Source of the DNA: Propionibacteriales bacterium
Lineage (GTDB): Bacteria > Actinomycetota > Actinomycetes > Propionibacteriales > Nocardioidaceae
Assembly (NCBI GenBank): GCA_026392455.1
Contig: JAPLCB010000007.1
Location: 1-64,000, forward strand
Direction of reading: 5' to 3'
DNA length: 64,000 nucleotides
In this document: in pieces, positions 42,836-49,461 of the stretch
How the letters are laid out: each line of letters begins with the position of its first letter
How positions within the stretch are numbered: the stretch's first letter is position 1
Made by a program: the position numbers and the translations under genes
Notes under the pieces: generated by a model
What the model was told of the DNA's origin: nothing
The model's database searches: none
The model's input: only the letters and a program-made list of their open reading frames with translations

Positions 42836-43500
42836 TTCTTCTTCCTGAAGGGGTGGGTCGTGGTCGTCGGCCCGTAGATGCTGCTGAGCCAGAGGAAGGT
42901 CAGGGTCTCGATGTGCTCGTCACGGGGCGGGCCCGAGCCGAGCGAGTGCCGTTCGACGGCGTGGTCGTTGAGGTCGAGCAGGACCGAGGCGAGCGCGGCG
43001 GCGGACGGCCCGTCGGTCGCGCGCCCGGCCGTGCGCTCGCGGCTGATCATCCCGGCGATCACGGCGGCGAAGTCAGCCCGCCCGGCGTCCCACATCTGCC
43101 GTACGGCGGGGCTGGAGGCGCGCGCCTCCAGCAGGGCCCGGTAGGTGTGCGGGCTGGAGTCGACGGAGTCGAAGAGTCCGGTGATCGCGGTGCGGACGCG
43201 TTCGTCCGCTTCGCCCTCCGCGTTGACCAGCAGCTCGTTGGCACGGGCCGCGGCGTCGTACAGATCCTGCATCAGCGCCATCACGGCGATCGCCTTGGAC
43301 TCGAAGTAGAAGTAGAAGGCCGACCGGGTCACGCCGGCCCGCGAGGAGATGTCGGCGACGTTGACCGCGTCCAGGCTCTGCTCGCGGAGCAGCTCGTCGA
43401 GCGCGGTCAGCAGGGCATCACGGCGGTCGTCGCCGCGGTTGGCCCCGCGCCGGTCGACCAGCCGGTTCCAGGCGCCGGCCTCGCTCATCTGCTCGCTCAT
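42832..43500 (-). CDS. TetR-family regulator of the catabolic operon (EthR-like)
   Basis: A 222-residue regulator. The helix-turn-helix is in VADISSRAGVTRSAFYFYFE (about 48-67). The C-terminal domain is EthR-like in length and helix layout. EthR represses the Baeyer-Villiger monooxygenase EthA in mycobacteria; here the regulator lies in the same operon as a flavin monooxygenase. The tandem dyads at 44883-44914 are its probable site. ATG at 43500 overlaps the monooxygenase stop by 4 bases. Confidence 0.9.
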   Translation of the reverse strand: MSEQMSEAGAWNRLVDRRGANRGDDRRDALLTALDELLREQSLDAVNVADISSRAGVTRSAFYFYFESKAIAVMALMQDLYDAAARANELLVNAEGEADERVRTAITGLFDSVDSSPHTYRALLEARASSPAVRQMWDAGRADFAAVIAGMISRERTAGRATDGPSAAALASVLLDLNDHAVERHSLGSGPPRDEHIETLTFLWLSSIYGPTTTTHPFRKKK

Positions 43501-44831
43501 CGTGCTGCGAGCGCGCGCTTCCTGCCGGCCGGGATCTCCCGGGCCCGGAGGTCGTGCTCGTAGATGAAGTAGTCGACCTGCTGGGTGTGCCGTGCGGTCT
43601 TCAGCACGTGGCCGATGTACTTCTCCTCGTCGTCCTTGATCGTCTGCTCCATCTCGGCGACGCCGGGCAGGGCGTACTGACCGATCAGGTGGGCGGCCAC
43701 CAGGCGGGACTGGCTCTCCACGAACGGGAACAACGTCGGGGTCGACTGGGCGAACCCGACGAAGCTCAGGTTCTCGATGCCGGGGGCGAAGATCCGCTTG
43801 TAGAGCGGGATGTGGTTGTCCGGCGCGCTGATGAAGTCGCGGTCGAAGAACGGGAAGGTGATGTTGTAGCCGGTGGCGTAGACGATGATGTCGAACTCGC
43901 CGCTGGTGCCGTCCTCGAAGTGCACGGTGGTGCCGTCGAGCAGCGAGATGTTCGGCTTGGGGATCACGTCGCCCGACCCGAGCCGCAGCGGCAGCTCGAC
44001 GGACTGGGTCGGGTGCGCCTCGAAGAACTTGTGGTTCGGCTCCTTGAGGCCGTACAGGGCGCCGTTCGAGCCGTTCATCGGCTGCGCCAGCTGCATCACC
44101 TTGCGCTGCCAGCGCAGCGGGAGGTACGGCGTGGTGCGGTACATCGTGTCGGCCGGCTTGCCGTAGACGTACTTCGGCACGATCCAGGCGCCGGACCGGG
44201 TGGAGAGCGTCACGTGGGTCTGCAGCGACTTGCTGGAGAGCTCCACCGCGATGTCGGCGGCGCTGTTGCCCAGCCCCACCACCAGGATCCGAGCGCCGAA
44301 GAAGTCCAGCGGGGCCTTCGGGTCGATGTAGTGGTGGGAGTGGATCGACACCCCGGTGAACTCGCCGGGGAACTCGGCGAACCGGGGGTCCCAGTGGTGG
44401 CCGTTGGCGACGACCAGGTGGTCGAAGTGGCGGGTGGTCCCGGCCTGGTCGAGGATGTCCCAACCGCCTCCTGCGTTCTCACCGATCGGGGTCGCGCTCG
44501 TGACCCCGTTCTCGAACTCGATGTTGTCCTTCAGGTCGAACGCGTCGGCGTAGGACTCGAGGTACTGCTTGATCTGGGTGTGGTGCGGGAAGTCGGGGTA
44601 CTCCGGAGGCATCGGGAAGTCCCGGAAGGAGAGTCGTTCCTTGGACGTGTCGATGTGCAGCGAGCGGTACGCGCTGCTGTGCCCGTTCGGGTTGCCGAAG
44701 GCCCAGTTGCCACCGATCCGGTCCGACGACTCGAAGCAGGTGTAGGGGACGCCGTAGTCGCTGAGCATCTTGCCGACCGTCAGGCCGCTGATGCCGGCGC
44801 CGATGACGGCTGTGCTGGGGTGGTGGGACAA
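43497..44831 (-). CDS. Flavin-containing (Baeyer-Villiger-like) monooxygenase
   Basis: A 444-residue FAD/NADPH enzyme. FAD motif TAVIGAGISGLTVGKML at the start, GGNWAFG, a loop RSLHIDTSKERLSF, NADPH motif VVGLGNSAADIAVE, and YATGYNITFPFFD near the C-terminus. It oxygenates ketones or heteroatoms. The TTG at 44831 is preferred over an earlier in-frame codon because a GGAGG site lies 6 bases before it. First gene of a nine-gene minus-strand operon. Confidence 0.9.
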   Translation of the reverse strand: MSHHPSTAVIGAGISGLTVGKMLSDYGVPYTCFESSDRIGGNWAFGNPNGHSSAYRSLHIDTSKERLSFRDFPMPPEYPDFPHHTQIKQYLESYADAFDLKDNIEFENGVTSATPIGENAGGGWDILDQAGTTRHFDHLVVANGHHWDPRFAEFPGEFTGVSIHSHHYIDPKAPLDFFGARILVVGLGNSAADIAVELSSKSLQTHVTLSTRSGAWIVPKYVYGKPADTMYRTTPYLPLRWQRKVMQLAQPMNGSNGALYGLKEPNHKFFEAHPTQSVELPLRLGSGDVIPKPNISLLDGTTVHFEDGTSGEFDIIVYATGYNITFPFFDRDFISAPDNHIPLYKRIFAPGIENLSFVGFAQSTPTLFPFVESQSRLVAAHLIGQYALPGVAEMEQTIKDDEEKYIGHVLKTARHTQQVDYFIYEHDLRAREIPAGRKRALAAR

Positions 44832-44866
44832 CGGAGCCTCCGGAATTCTGGGGGGTGACGCAGGCC

Positions 44867-44896
44867 ACATTAGGCGCTAGGTTTGACACGTGTCAA
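44867..44896 (-). promoter_or_regulatory. Promoter of the nine-gene catabolic operon (TTGACA-N18-TAATGT)
   Basis: On the minus strand -35 TTGACA (44896-44891) and -10 TAATGT (44872-44867) are 18 bases apart. The -35 box is one arm of the palindromic operator, so a bound TetR would block it. Confidence 0.65.
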
Positions 44897-44914
44897 TCAA
44901 TACCGACAAGTGTC
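44883..44914. promoter_or_regulatory. Tandem TetR operators (TGACA-N2-TGTCA dyads)
   Basis: The perfect palindrome TTGACACGTGTCAA (44883-44896) is followed by a second, imperfect copy GACAAGTGTC (44905-44914). Their centres are 20 bases apart, about two helical turns, suggesting cooperative binding of TetR dimers. They lie between the divergent monooxygenase operon and the SDR operon, and reach to within 10 bases of the SDR ATG. Confidence 0.82.
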
Positions 44915-44924
44915 AGGAGCACGC

Positions 44925-45668
44925 ATGAGCCTCACCACCGTCGTCATCGGCGGAGCGTCCGGGATCGGCCGGGCGACCGCCGAGGACCTGCGCGAGAACG
45001 GCCACACCGTCGTCGTCGCGGACCTGGCCCTGCCCGCGGACGGGCCGGAGAACGCGATCGTCGTGGACGTCACCGACGAGGCCTCGGTCGCGGCGCTCTT
45101 CGACGCCGTCGTCGAGCAGCACGGCGCTTTCACCGGGGTCGTGAACTGTGCGGGCGTCAGCACGTTGAGCCCGGTCGTCGACCACGACGCCGCGGAGTTC
45201 CGCCGGGTGCTCGACGTCTGCCTGACCGGGGCCTTCCTGGTCCTCAAGCACGCCGGGTCCCGGGTCGCTGACGGGGGTTCCCTGGTCACGCTGTCGTCCC
45301 TGAACGGACGCCAGCCCGGCGGTGGTCTGGTGGCGTACTGCGCCGCCAAGGCGGGCGTGAACATGCTGACCCAGGTGGCAGCGCTCGAGCTGGCGGCCCG
45401 CAAGGTCCGGGTCAACGCGGTCGCGCCCGGCTTGGTGATCACCCCGCTGACCGCGCCGGCGATGGACATCGCCGGGATCGAGGACGACTACCTGGAGAAC
45501 ACGCCCCTGGGTCGCAGCGGGGAGCCGTCCGAGATCGCCGCCGCGGTGCGTTTCCTGCTGTCGGCGGACTCCGCCTGGATCACCGGGGACGTCCTGGACA
45601 TCAACGGCGGGGCGCACCTGATGCGCTACCCCGACCTGCAGACCCACGTGATGAAGGCGTTCGGATGA
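44925..45668 (+). CDS. SDR-family oxidoreductase
   Basis: A 247-residue classical SDR. TVVIGGASGIGRATAEDL binds the nucleotide; VVNCAGVSTLSPV, LVTLSSLNG and the active-site VAYCAAKAGVNML (YxxxK) follow, then VNAVAPGLVITPLT and SAWITGDVLDINGGAHL. Likely an NAD(P)-dependent alcohol dehydrogenase for a ring or side-chain hydroxyl. An AGGAG site lies upstream of the ATG at 44925, immediately after the second operator copy. Overlaps the next SDR gene by 4 bases. Confidence 0.93.
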   Translation: MSLTTVVIGGASGIGRATAEDLRENGHTVVVADLALPADGPENAIVVDVTDEASVAALFDAVVEQHGAFTGVVNCAGVSTLSPVVDHDAAEFRRVLDVCLTGAFLVLKHAGSRVADGGSLVTLSSLNGRQPGGGLVAYCAAKAGVNMLTQVAALELAARKVRVNAVAPGLVITPLTAPAMDIAGIEDDYLENTPLGRSGEPSEIAAAVRFLLSADSAWITGDVLDINGGAHLMRYPDLQTHVMKAFG

Positions 45669-46477
45669 GCCGGTCGCGCGCGATCCCGCCCGGTTGGTAC
45701 GACGGCAAGGTCGCCATCGTCACCGGGGGCTCTTCGGGGATCGGCGCCGCCCTGGTCGCCGCGCTGCGGACAGCCGGTGCCACCGTGGTTGCCGCCGACC
45801 TGGCGCCGGGGCCGGGGGACAGCGCGCTCGACGTCACCGACGCCGCCGCGGTCCAGGCGCTGGTCGACAGCACCGTGGCCGAGCACGGCCGGCTCGACCT
45901 GCTGTTCAACAATGCCGGCATCACCTTCATCGGGGAGACCACCGACATCACCCTGGCGCAGTGGAACCAGATCATCGACGTCAACATCCGAGGCGTCGTG
46001 CACGGAGTGGCGGCGGCGTACCCGCAGATGATCCGCCAGGGGTCCGGGTCCATCGTCAACACCGCCTCGATGGGCGGGCTGATGGCGGCCGGGCTGATCA
46101 CGTCCTACGTGACCACGAAGCACGCCGTCGTCGGTCTCTCCGCAGCGCTGCGCTCCGAGGCCGCGGCGTACGGCGTCGGGGTGACGGTGGTGTGCCCGGC
46201 GGCGGTGGACACCCCGATCCTGGACCAGGGCGAGATCGGGCGGATCTCCGGTCGTGACTACTACCTCAAGGGCCAGGGCGTCCGGCACCCCGTAGCGCCG
46301 GCCGCGCTCGCCGCCCGGGTGCTGGCCGCGATCCCGGCGGGCGAGGCGGTCGTGATCGAGCCGTTCCAGGCCCGGATGGCCTACCGTCTCCAGCGTCTTG
46401 CCCCCGGCTTCACCCGCAACGCCTCCACCCGATTCGTGAACAAGCAGCGCAAGCGTGCTGCCGACAAGAGGACCTGA
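45665..46477 (+). CDS. SDR-family oxidoreductase
   Basis: A 270-residue classical SDR with AIVTGGSSGIGAALVAAL, LFNNAGITFIGE, NTASMGGLMAAG, active-site SYVTTKHAVVGLS (Y-V-T-T-K) and VVCPAAVDTPILD. The longer, basic C-terminal tail is unlike the preceding SDR, so it is not a recent duplicate. Likely oxidises or reduces a hydrophobic alcohol. Part of the divergent three-gene unit under the shared operator. Confidence 0.92.
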   Translation: MSRSRAIPPGWYDGKVAIVTGGSSGIGAALVAALRTAGATVVAADLAPGPGDSALDVTDAAAVQALVDSTVAEHGRLDLLFNNAGITFIGETTDITLAQWNQIIDVNIRGVVHGVAAAYPQMIRQGSGSIVNTASMGGLMAAGLITSYVTTKHAVVGLSAALRSEAAAYGVGVTVVCPAAVDTPILDQGEIGRISGRDYYLKGQGVRHPVAPAALAARVLAAIPAGEAVVIEPFQARMAYRLQRLAPGFTRNASTRFVNKQRKRAADKRT

Positions 46478-46478
46478 C

Positions 46479-46958
46479 ATGGCCACCCAGCCCCGCCCCG
46501 ACCAGCTCGACTCGCCGATCATCCCCAAGGTGCTGAAGTACGTCGGCAAGGCCCACGTCCGGGTCTACCGGCTGACCAAAGGTCGGATCGGGGGCAAGTG
46601 GCGGATCGGGGCCGGCTGGAAGAAGCCGGTCCCCACGCTGCTGCTCGACCACGTCGGCCGCAAGAGCGGCAAGCAGTTCACCACCCCGCTGCTCTACCTG
46701 CTCGACGGTCCGAACGTCGTGATCGTCGCCTCGCAGGGCGGTCTCCCGAAGAACCCGCAGTGGTACGCCAACCTGGTCGCGACACCGGCGACGAAGGTGC
46801 AGATCAAGGGCGAGGTGCGCGACGTCCTGGCGCACACCGCCGACGGGACCGAGCGGGCGGCCCTGTGGCCGAAGCTGGTCGAGCTCTACGCCGACTTCGA
46901 GAACTACCAGGCCTGGACCGAGCGCGAGATCCCGGTCGTCGTCCTCACCCCCCGTTGA
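46479..46958 (+). CDS. Ddn-type deazaflavin (F420)-dependent nitroreductase-family protein
   Basis: A 159-residue split-barrel protein. Typical Ddn features: KAHVRVYRLTKGRIGG, LLLDHVGRKSGKQFTTPLLY, VVIVASQGGLPKNPQWYANL, and DFENYQAWTEREIPVVVL. Relatives use F420H2 to reduce quinones, nitro groups or enones. Start is the ATG at 46479, immediately after the preceding SDR stop. The stop TGA is part of a GTTGAGCAGGG sequence repeated elsewhere in the window. Confidence 0.92.
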   Translation: MATQPRPDQLDSPIIPKVLKYVGKAHVRVYRLTKGRIGGKWRIGAGWKKPVPTLLLDHVGRKSGKQFTTPLLYLLDGPNVVIVASQGGLPKNPQWYANLVATPATKVQIKGEVRDVLAHTADGTERAALWPKLVELYADFENYQAWTEREIPVVVLTPR

Positions 46959-46964
46959 GCAGGG
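46954..46964 (+). repeat. GTTGAGCAGGG repeat, copy 1
   Basis: The 11-mer also occurs at 61272-61282 and 61294-61304. In this copy its TGA is the stop codon of the Ddn-type gene. Confidence 0.6.
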
Positions 46965-46983
46965 CCTGACCCGCACGCGAGTC

Positions 46984-47018
46984 GGGGGTTTCGCTGACAC
47001 GCGTCCAGCGGACCCCCC
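46984..47018. terminator. Bidirectional terminator hairpin
   Basis: GGGGGTTTCGCTG (46984-46996) pairs with CAGCGGACCCCCC (47006-47018), a 13-bp stem with one mismatch and one wobble, between the convergent Ddn-type gene and the glycosyltransferase gene. Confidence 0.8.
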
Positions 47019-47021
47019 CTC

Positions 47022-47996
47022 TCATGCGCGCGGCGGGCCCGACTCAACAGAGCCGCGGGCTACCAGTGACAGGGCGTACAGGGGGCGGTTCTGGGACTCG
47101 ACGTACACCCGTCCCAGGTAGCTCCCGATCACGCCCATCATGATCAGCTGCAGGCCGCCGAGCAGGAACATGCCGACGCCGAGGAACGCCCAGCCGGGGA
47201 CCGAGTCCTCGGGGCGGAACAGCCGGACGTAGAGCACGTACGCCGCCAGCAGCACGCTGAAGCCGGAGATGGCGATCCCGAGGCGCGAGATCATCTTCAA
47301 CGGCGTCGTCGAGAAACCGAAGATGCCGCTCGCTGCGAGGGTCAGCATCGTCCGCAGCGGGTAGCTGGAGCTGCCGGCGTAGCGGGCGTCGCGGTCGAAG
47401 AGCAGAGCCTCCTGGCGGAAGCCGACGTGCGCCACGATGCCGCGCAGGTACCGGTCGTGCTCGCGGTACCGGCCGACCTCGGCCACCACCCGACGGTCCA
47501 TCAGACGGAAGTCGCCGACGTTGCGCGGGGTCTCGATCGACGCGATCCGGTCCAGCAACCAGTAGAACCCGTACGCCGTCGCGCGCTTGAAGGCGCTGTC
47601 CTGGCGGCTGCGACGCTGGGCGTAGACCACGTCGACGCCGCCCTCCCAGAGGGTGAGCATCTCGATGCTGACCGCCGGCGGATCCTGGAGGTCGGTGTCC
47701 ATCACGATCACGGCATCGGCCTCGGTGGCGGCGTCCAGACCGGCCGTGACCGCGATCTGGTGGCCGCAGTTGCGCGCGAGGCTGAGCACGCTGACCCGGG
47801 GGTCGGCGGCGCGGAGCCCGAGGAGCTGCTCCAGCGAGCCGTCGGTGCTGCCGTCGTCGACGTACAGGAACTCGAAGTCCAGATCCGGTCGCGCGGCGGT
47901 CGCGGCCACGAGGCCGGTGTGGAAGGCGTGGATGCTGGCGGCCTCGTCGTGGACCGGGAGCACGTAGGTCACCGACCGTCGTTCGGCGGCTGTCAC
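47022..47996 (-). CDS. GT2 family glycosyltransferase with two membrane helices (GtrB/DPMS-like)
   Basis: A 324-residue enzyme. The catalytic domain has TYVLPVHDEAASIHAFH, the metal/sugar motifs YVDDGSTDGS and VIVMDTDLQDPP, and the GDFRLMDRRVV loop. Two C-terminal membrane helices follow (about 235-262 and 272-298). This layout matches polyprenyl-phosphate glucosyl- or mannosyltransferases of the GtrB/DPM type that load lipid carriers. GTG at 47996 overlaps the MOSC gene stop by 4 bases; no flippase lies beside it. Confidence 0.9.
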   Translation of the reverse strand: MTAAERRSVTYVLPVHDEAASIHAFHTGLVAATAARPDLDFEFLYVDDGSTDGSLEQLLGLRAADPRVSVLSLARNCGHQIAVTAGLDAATEADAVIVMDTDLQDPPAVSIEMLTLWEGGVDVVYAQRRSRQDSAFKRATAYGFYWLLDRIASIETPRNVGDFRLMDRRVVAEVGRYREHDRYLRGIVAHVGFRQEALLFDRDARYAGSSSYPLRTMLTLAASGIFGFSTTPLKMISRLGIAISGFSVLLAAYVLYVRLFRPEDSVPGWAFLGVGMFLLGGLQLIMMGVIGSYLGRVYVESQNRPLYALSLVARGSVESGPPRA

Positions 47997-48448
47997 GGGG
48001 TCAGGTCCAGCATCGGGTCGCCCCAGCTGACCGGGTCGCCGACCGTGACGTGACCCGACGCCAGCACCCGGCAGCAGCTGCCGGCCCGGCGGCGCAGCGC
48101 GGCCATCGCCCCGGGACCGAGGTCGTCGTCCAGCAGCCGGCACGGGGCTGCCACCCGGACCACCTCCAGCAGGACCGGGCCGATCCTGATCAGGGTGCCC
48201 GGGGCCGTCGGCACCACACCGACGTCGACGGTCAGGTTGCGGCGGGTGCCGACCGCGGGAACGGGCCGTCCCAGCGCGTGGGCCGCCAGGTCGAGCTGCT
48301 CGGCCGACTGCAGGGTCACGTGCCGGTGCTTGGCGCCGTGGTAGCGGTCGCCGACCAGCCCGCGACCGGCCTCGGCCTGGACGCTGCCGACCGACTTCAT
48401 CGGCAGTCGCCGACCGGGGGCGATGTGGATCTCGGTGATGGTGCTCAT
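47993..48448 (-). CDS. MOSC domain protein
   Basis: A 151-residue single MOSC domain: PMKSVGSVQAEAGRGLVGDRYHG at residues about 17-38, RRNLTVDVG, and APCRLLDDDLGPG with the conserved Cys thought to bind sulfur or molybdenum cofactor. Stand-alone MOSC proteins are linked to molybdenum-cofactor sulfur chemistry and to detoxification of N-hydroxylated compounds. The ATG at 48448 is preferred over one 18 bases upstream because conserved sequence begins right after it. Translationally coupled to the downstream glycosyltransferase. Confidence 0.9.
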   Translation of the reverse strand: MSTITEIHIAPGRRLPMKSVGSVQAEAGRGLVGDRYHGAKHRHVTLQSAEQLDLAAHALGRPVPAVGTRRNLTVDVGVVPTAPGTLIRIGPVLLEVVRVAAPCRLLDDDLGPGAMAALRRRAGSCCRVLASGHVTVGDPVSWGDPMLDLTP

Positions 48449-48491
48449 CGGGGTCGACGGTAACAACCCCAGTCGGCGGCGGCCGGTGCGG

Positions 48492-49214
48492 TCAGGCCCC
48501 CGTGTTCGGAACGCCGGGCCCGGACACCTCGCCCGAGCCCGCTCCGGCGGTCGACAGGACGCATCCGGCGTCGTAGTAGTCCGAGGCGACGACGGTCTCG
48601 CCGGCCGTCAGGGTGACCAGGCCGACCTGCCCGATCTCGTCGGGGGCGAAGGAGCGTTCGTAGGTCGGGGTCCCGGCGTCGAGGGTGAAGGTGTCCAGGG
48701 TGATCGGGTCGGCCAGGGCGGGGGCGACGTCGGGGTCGTCGCCGCCCGAGTCCGCGAACGGCTCGATCTTCAGCGCGAAGTCCACCGGCTGGAGATCGGC
48801 GGTGTTGCCGCCGACCGGGGCGTTGCTCGCGGTCACCCGCAGCTCGAAGCTGCAGCTCCCGGCGATGCTGCCCTTCGCGTTCGTGTAGGCCCCGACCGGT
48901 GCCGGGTCGCAGGACACGGCCCGGGTCTCGTCGGCCAGGTTCTCCGGCTCGGCCTCGCTGGCGGGCGGTACCGCGGTGTCGACCGCGATCCGGTGGTCGC
49001 CGTCGTCTAGTCCGGATTCCACGAGCTCGACGCTCTGGTTCGCCGGGACGTCGATCGGCGCGTCGCTGCCGCCGTACCCCGCGTCGTCGATCGGGACGCT
49101 GAACGCGTCCCCACCGTCCCCGGCGGTCAGGGTGATGCTCACCGAGCCGTCGCCGTCGGCGCAGGACACGCCGCTCACGCTTGCGGTGGGACCGCTGGTC
49201 GTGGAGGGCTGCAT
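48492..49214 (-). CDS. Acidic Cys-containing hypothetical protein, possibly a cell-surface remnant
   Basis: A 240-residue strongly acidic protein of no recognised family. It is rich in Asp, Gly, Thr and Ser, with several Cys (SCADGDGS, VSCDPAPVG, GSCSFEL, AGCVLST). No signal peptide is visible from the ATG at 49214. The composition and beta-rich pattern suggest an extracellular protein. It ends GPGVPNTGA, which resembles a sortase motif but has no hydrophobic tail, so the anchor would be missing. It is divergent from the ABC cassette across a region with several dyads. Confidence 0.6.
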   Translation of the reverse strand: MQPSTTSGPTASVSGVSCADGDGSVSITLTAGDGGDAFSVPIDDAGYGGSDAPIDVPANQSVELVESGLDDGDHRIAVDTAVPPASEAEPENLADETRAVSCDPAPVGAYTNAKGSIAGSCSFELRVTASNAPVGGNTADLQPVDFALKIEPFADSGGDDPDVAPALADPITLDTFTLDAGTPTYERSFAPDEIGQVGLVTLTAGETVVASDYYDAGCVLSTAGAGSGEVSGPGVPNTGA

Positions 49215-49282
49215 CGAGGACCTCTTCTCGGCGGAGGCTTCGGACCCTCGTGGGTTCGCCGGGGGCGTCGAGGCATCGCCCG

Positions 49283-49304
49283 CTTTGTCGGAATCCCGAC
49301 AAAG
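49283..49304. promoter_or_regulatory. Dyad in the ABC-cassette promoter region (CTTTGTCGG-N4-CCGACAAAG)
   Basis: A perfect 9-bp inverted repeat with a 4-base centre, between the divergent acidic-protein gene and the binding-lipoprotein gene. Candidate operator or hairpin; its regulator is unknown. Confidence 0.6.
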
Positions 49305-49354
49305 TTTGGGTCCAGGGGTTTCGGCAGGGGAGCGGGGACGGCATACTCCCGGAA

Positions 49355-49368
49355 TAGAACACGTTCCA
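49355..49368. promoter_or_regulatory. KstR-like operator (TAGAACACGTTCCA)
   Basis: The 14-mer fits TNNAACNNGTTNNA, the motif known for the KstR cholesterol regulon of mycobacteria, at every fixed position. It is 94 bases before the GTG of the binding-lipoprotein gene. The match is real; binding by a KstR-like protein is inference, and no canonical KstR is evident in this window. Confidence 0.6.
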
Positions 49369-49383
49369 GAAAGTAACTTTCTG
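49367..49383. promoter_or_regulatory. Dyad CAGAAAGT-A-ACTTTCTG
   Basis: A perfect 8-bp inverted repeat with a single central base, abutting the KstR-like site. The half-site ACTTTCTGG recurs about 30 bases downstream. Suggests a second regulator binding the same promoter. Confidence 0.6.
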
Positions 49384-49461
49384 CTCGTCGGACAGTTATG
49401 TGATGAACATCTACTTTCTGGTTTGTCCTCACCTGGAAGAACTGGCGTCAGGAGTACGGCT

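Noticed and set aside
48492-48515. LPxTG sortase anchor at the C-terminus
   Set aside because: The sequence is VPNTGA directly before the stop; the hydrophobic segment and basic tail are missing.
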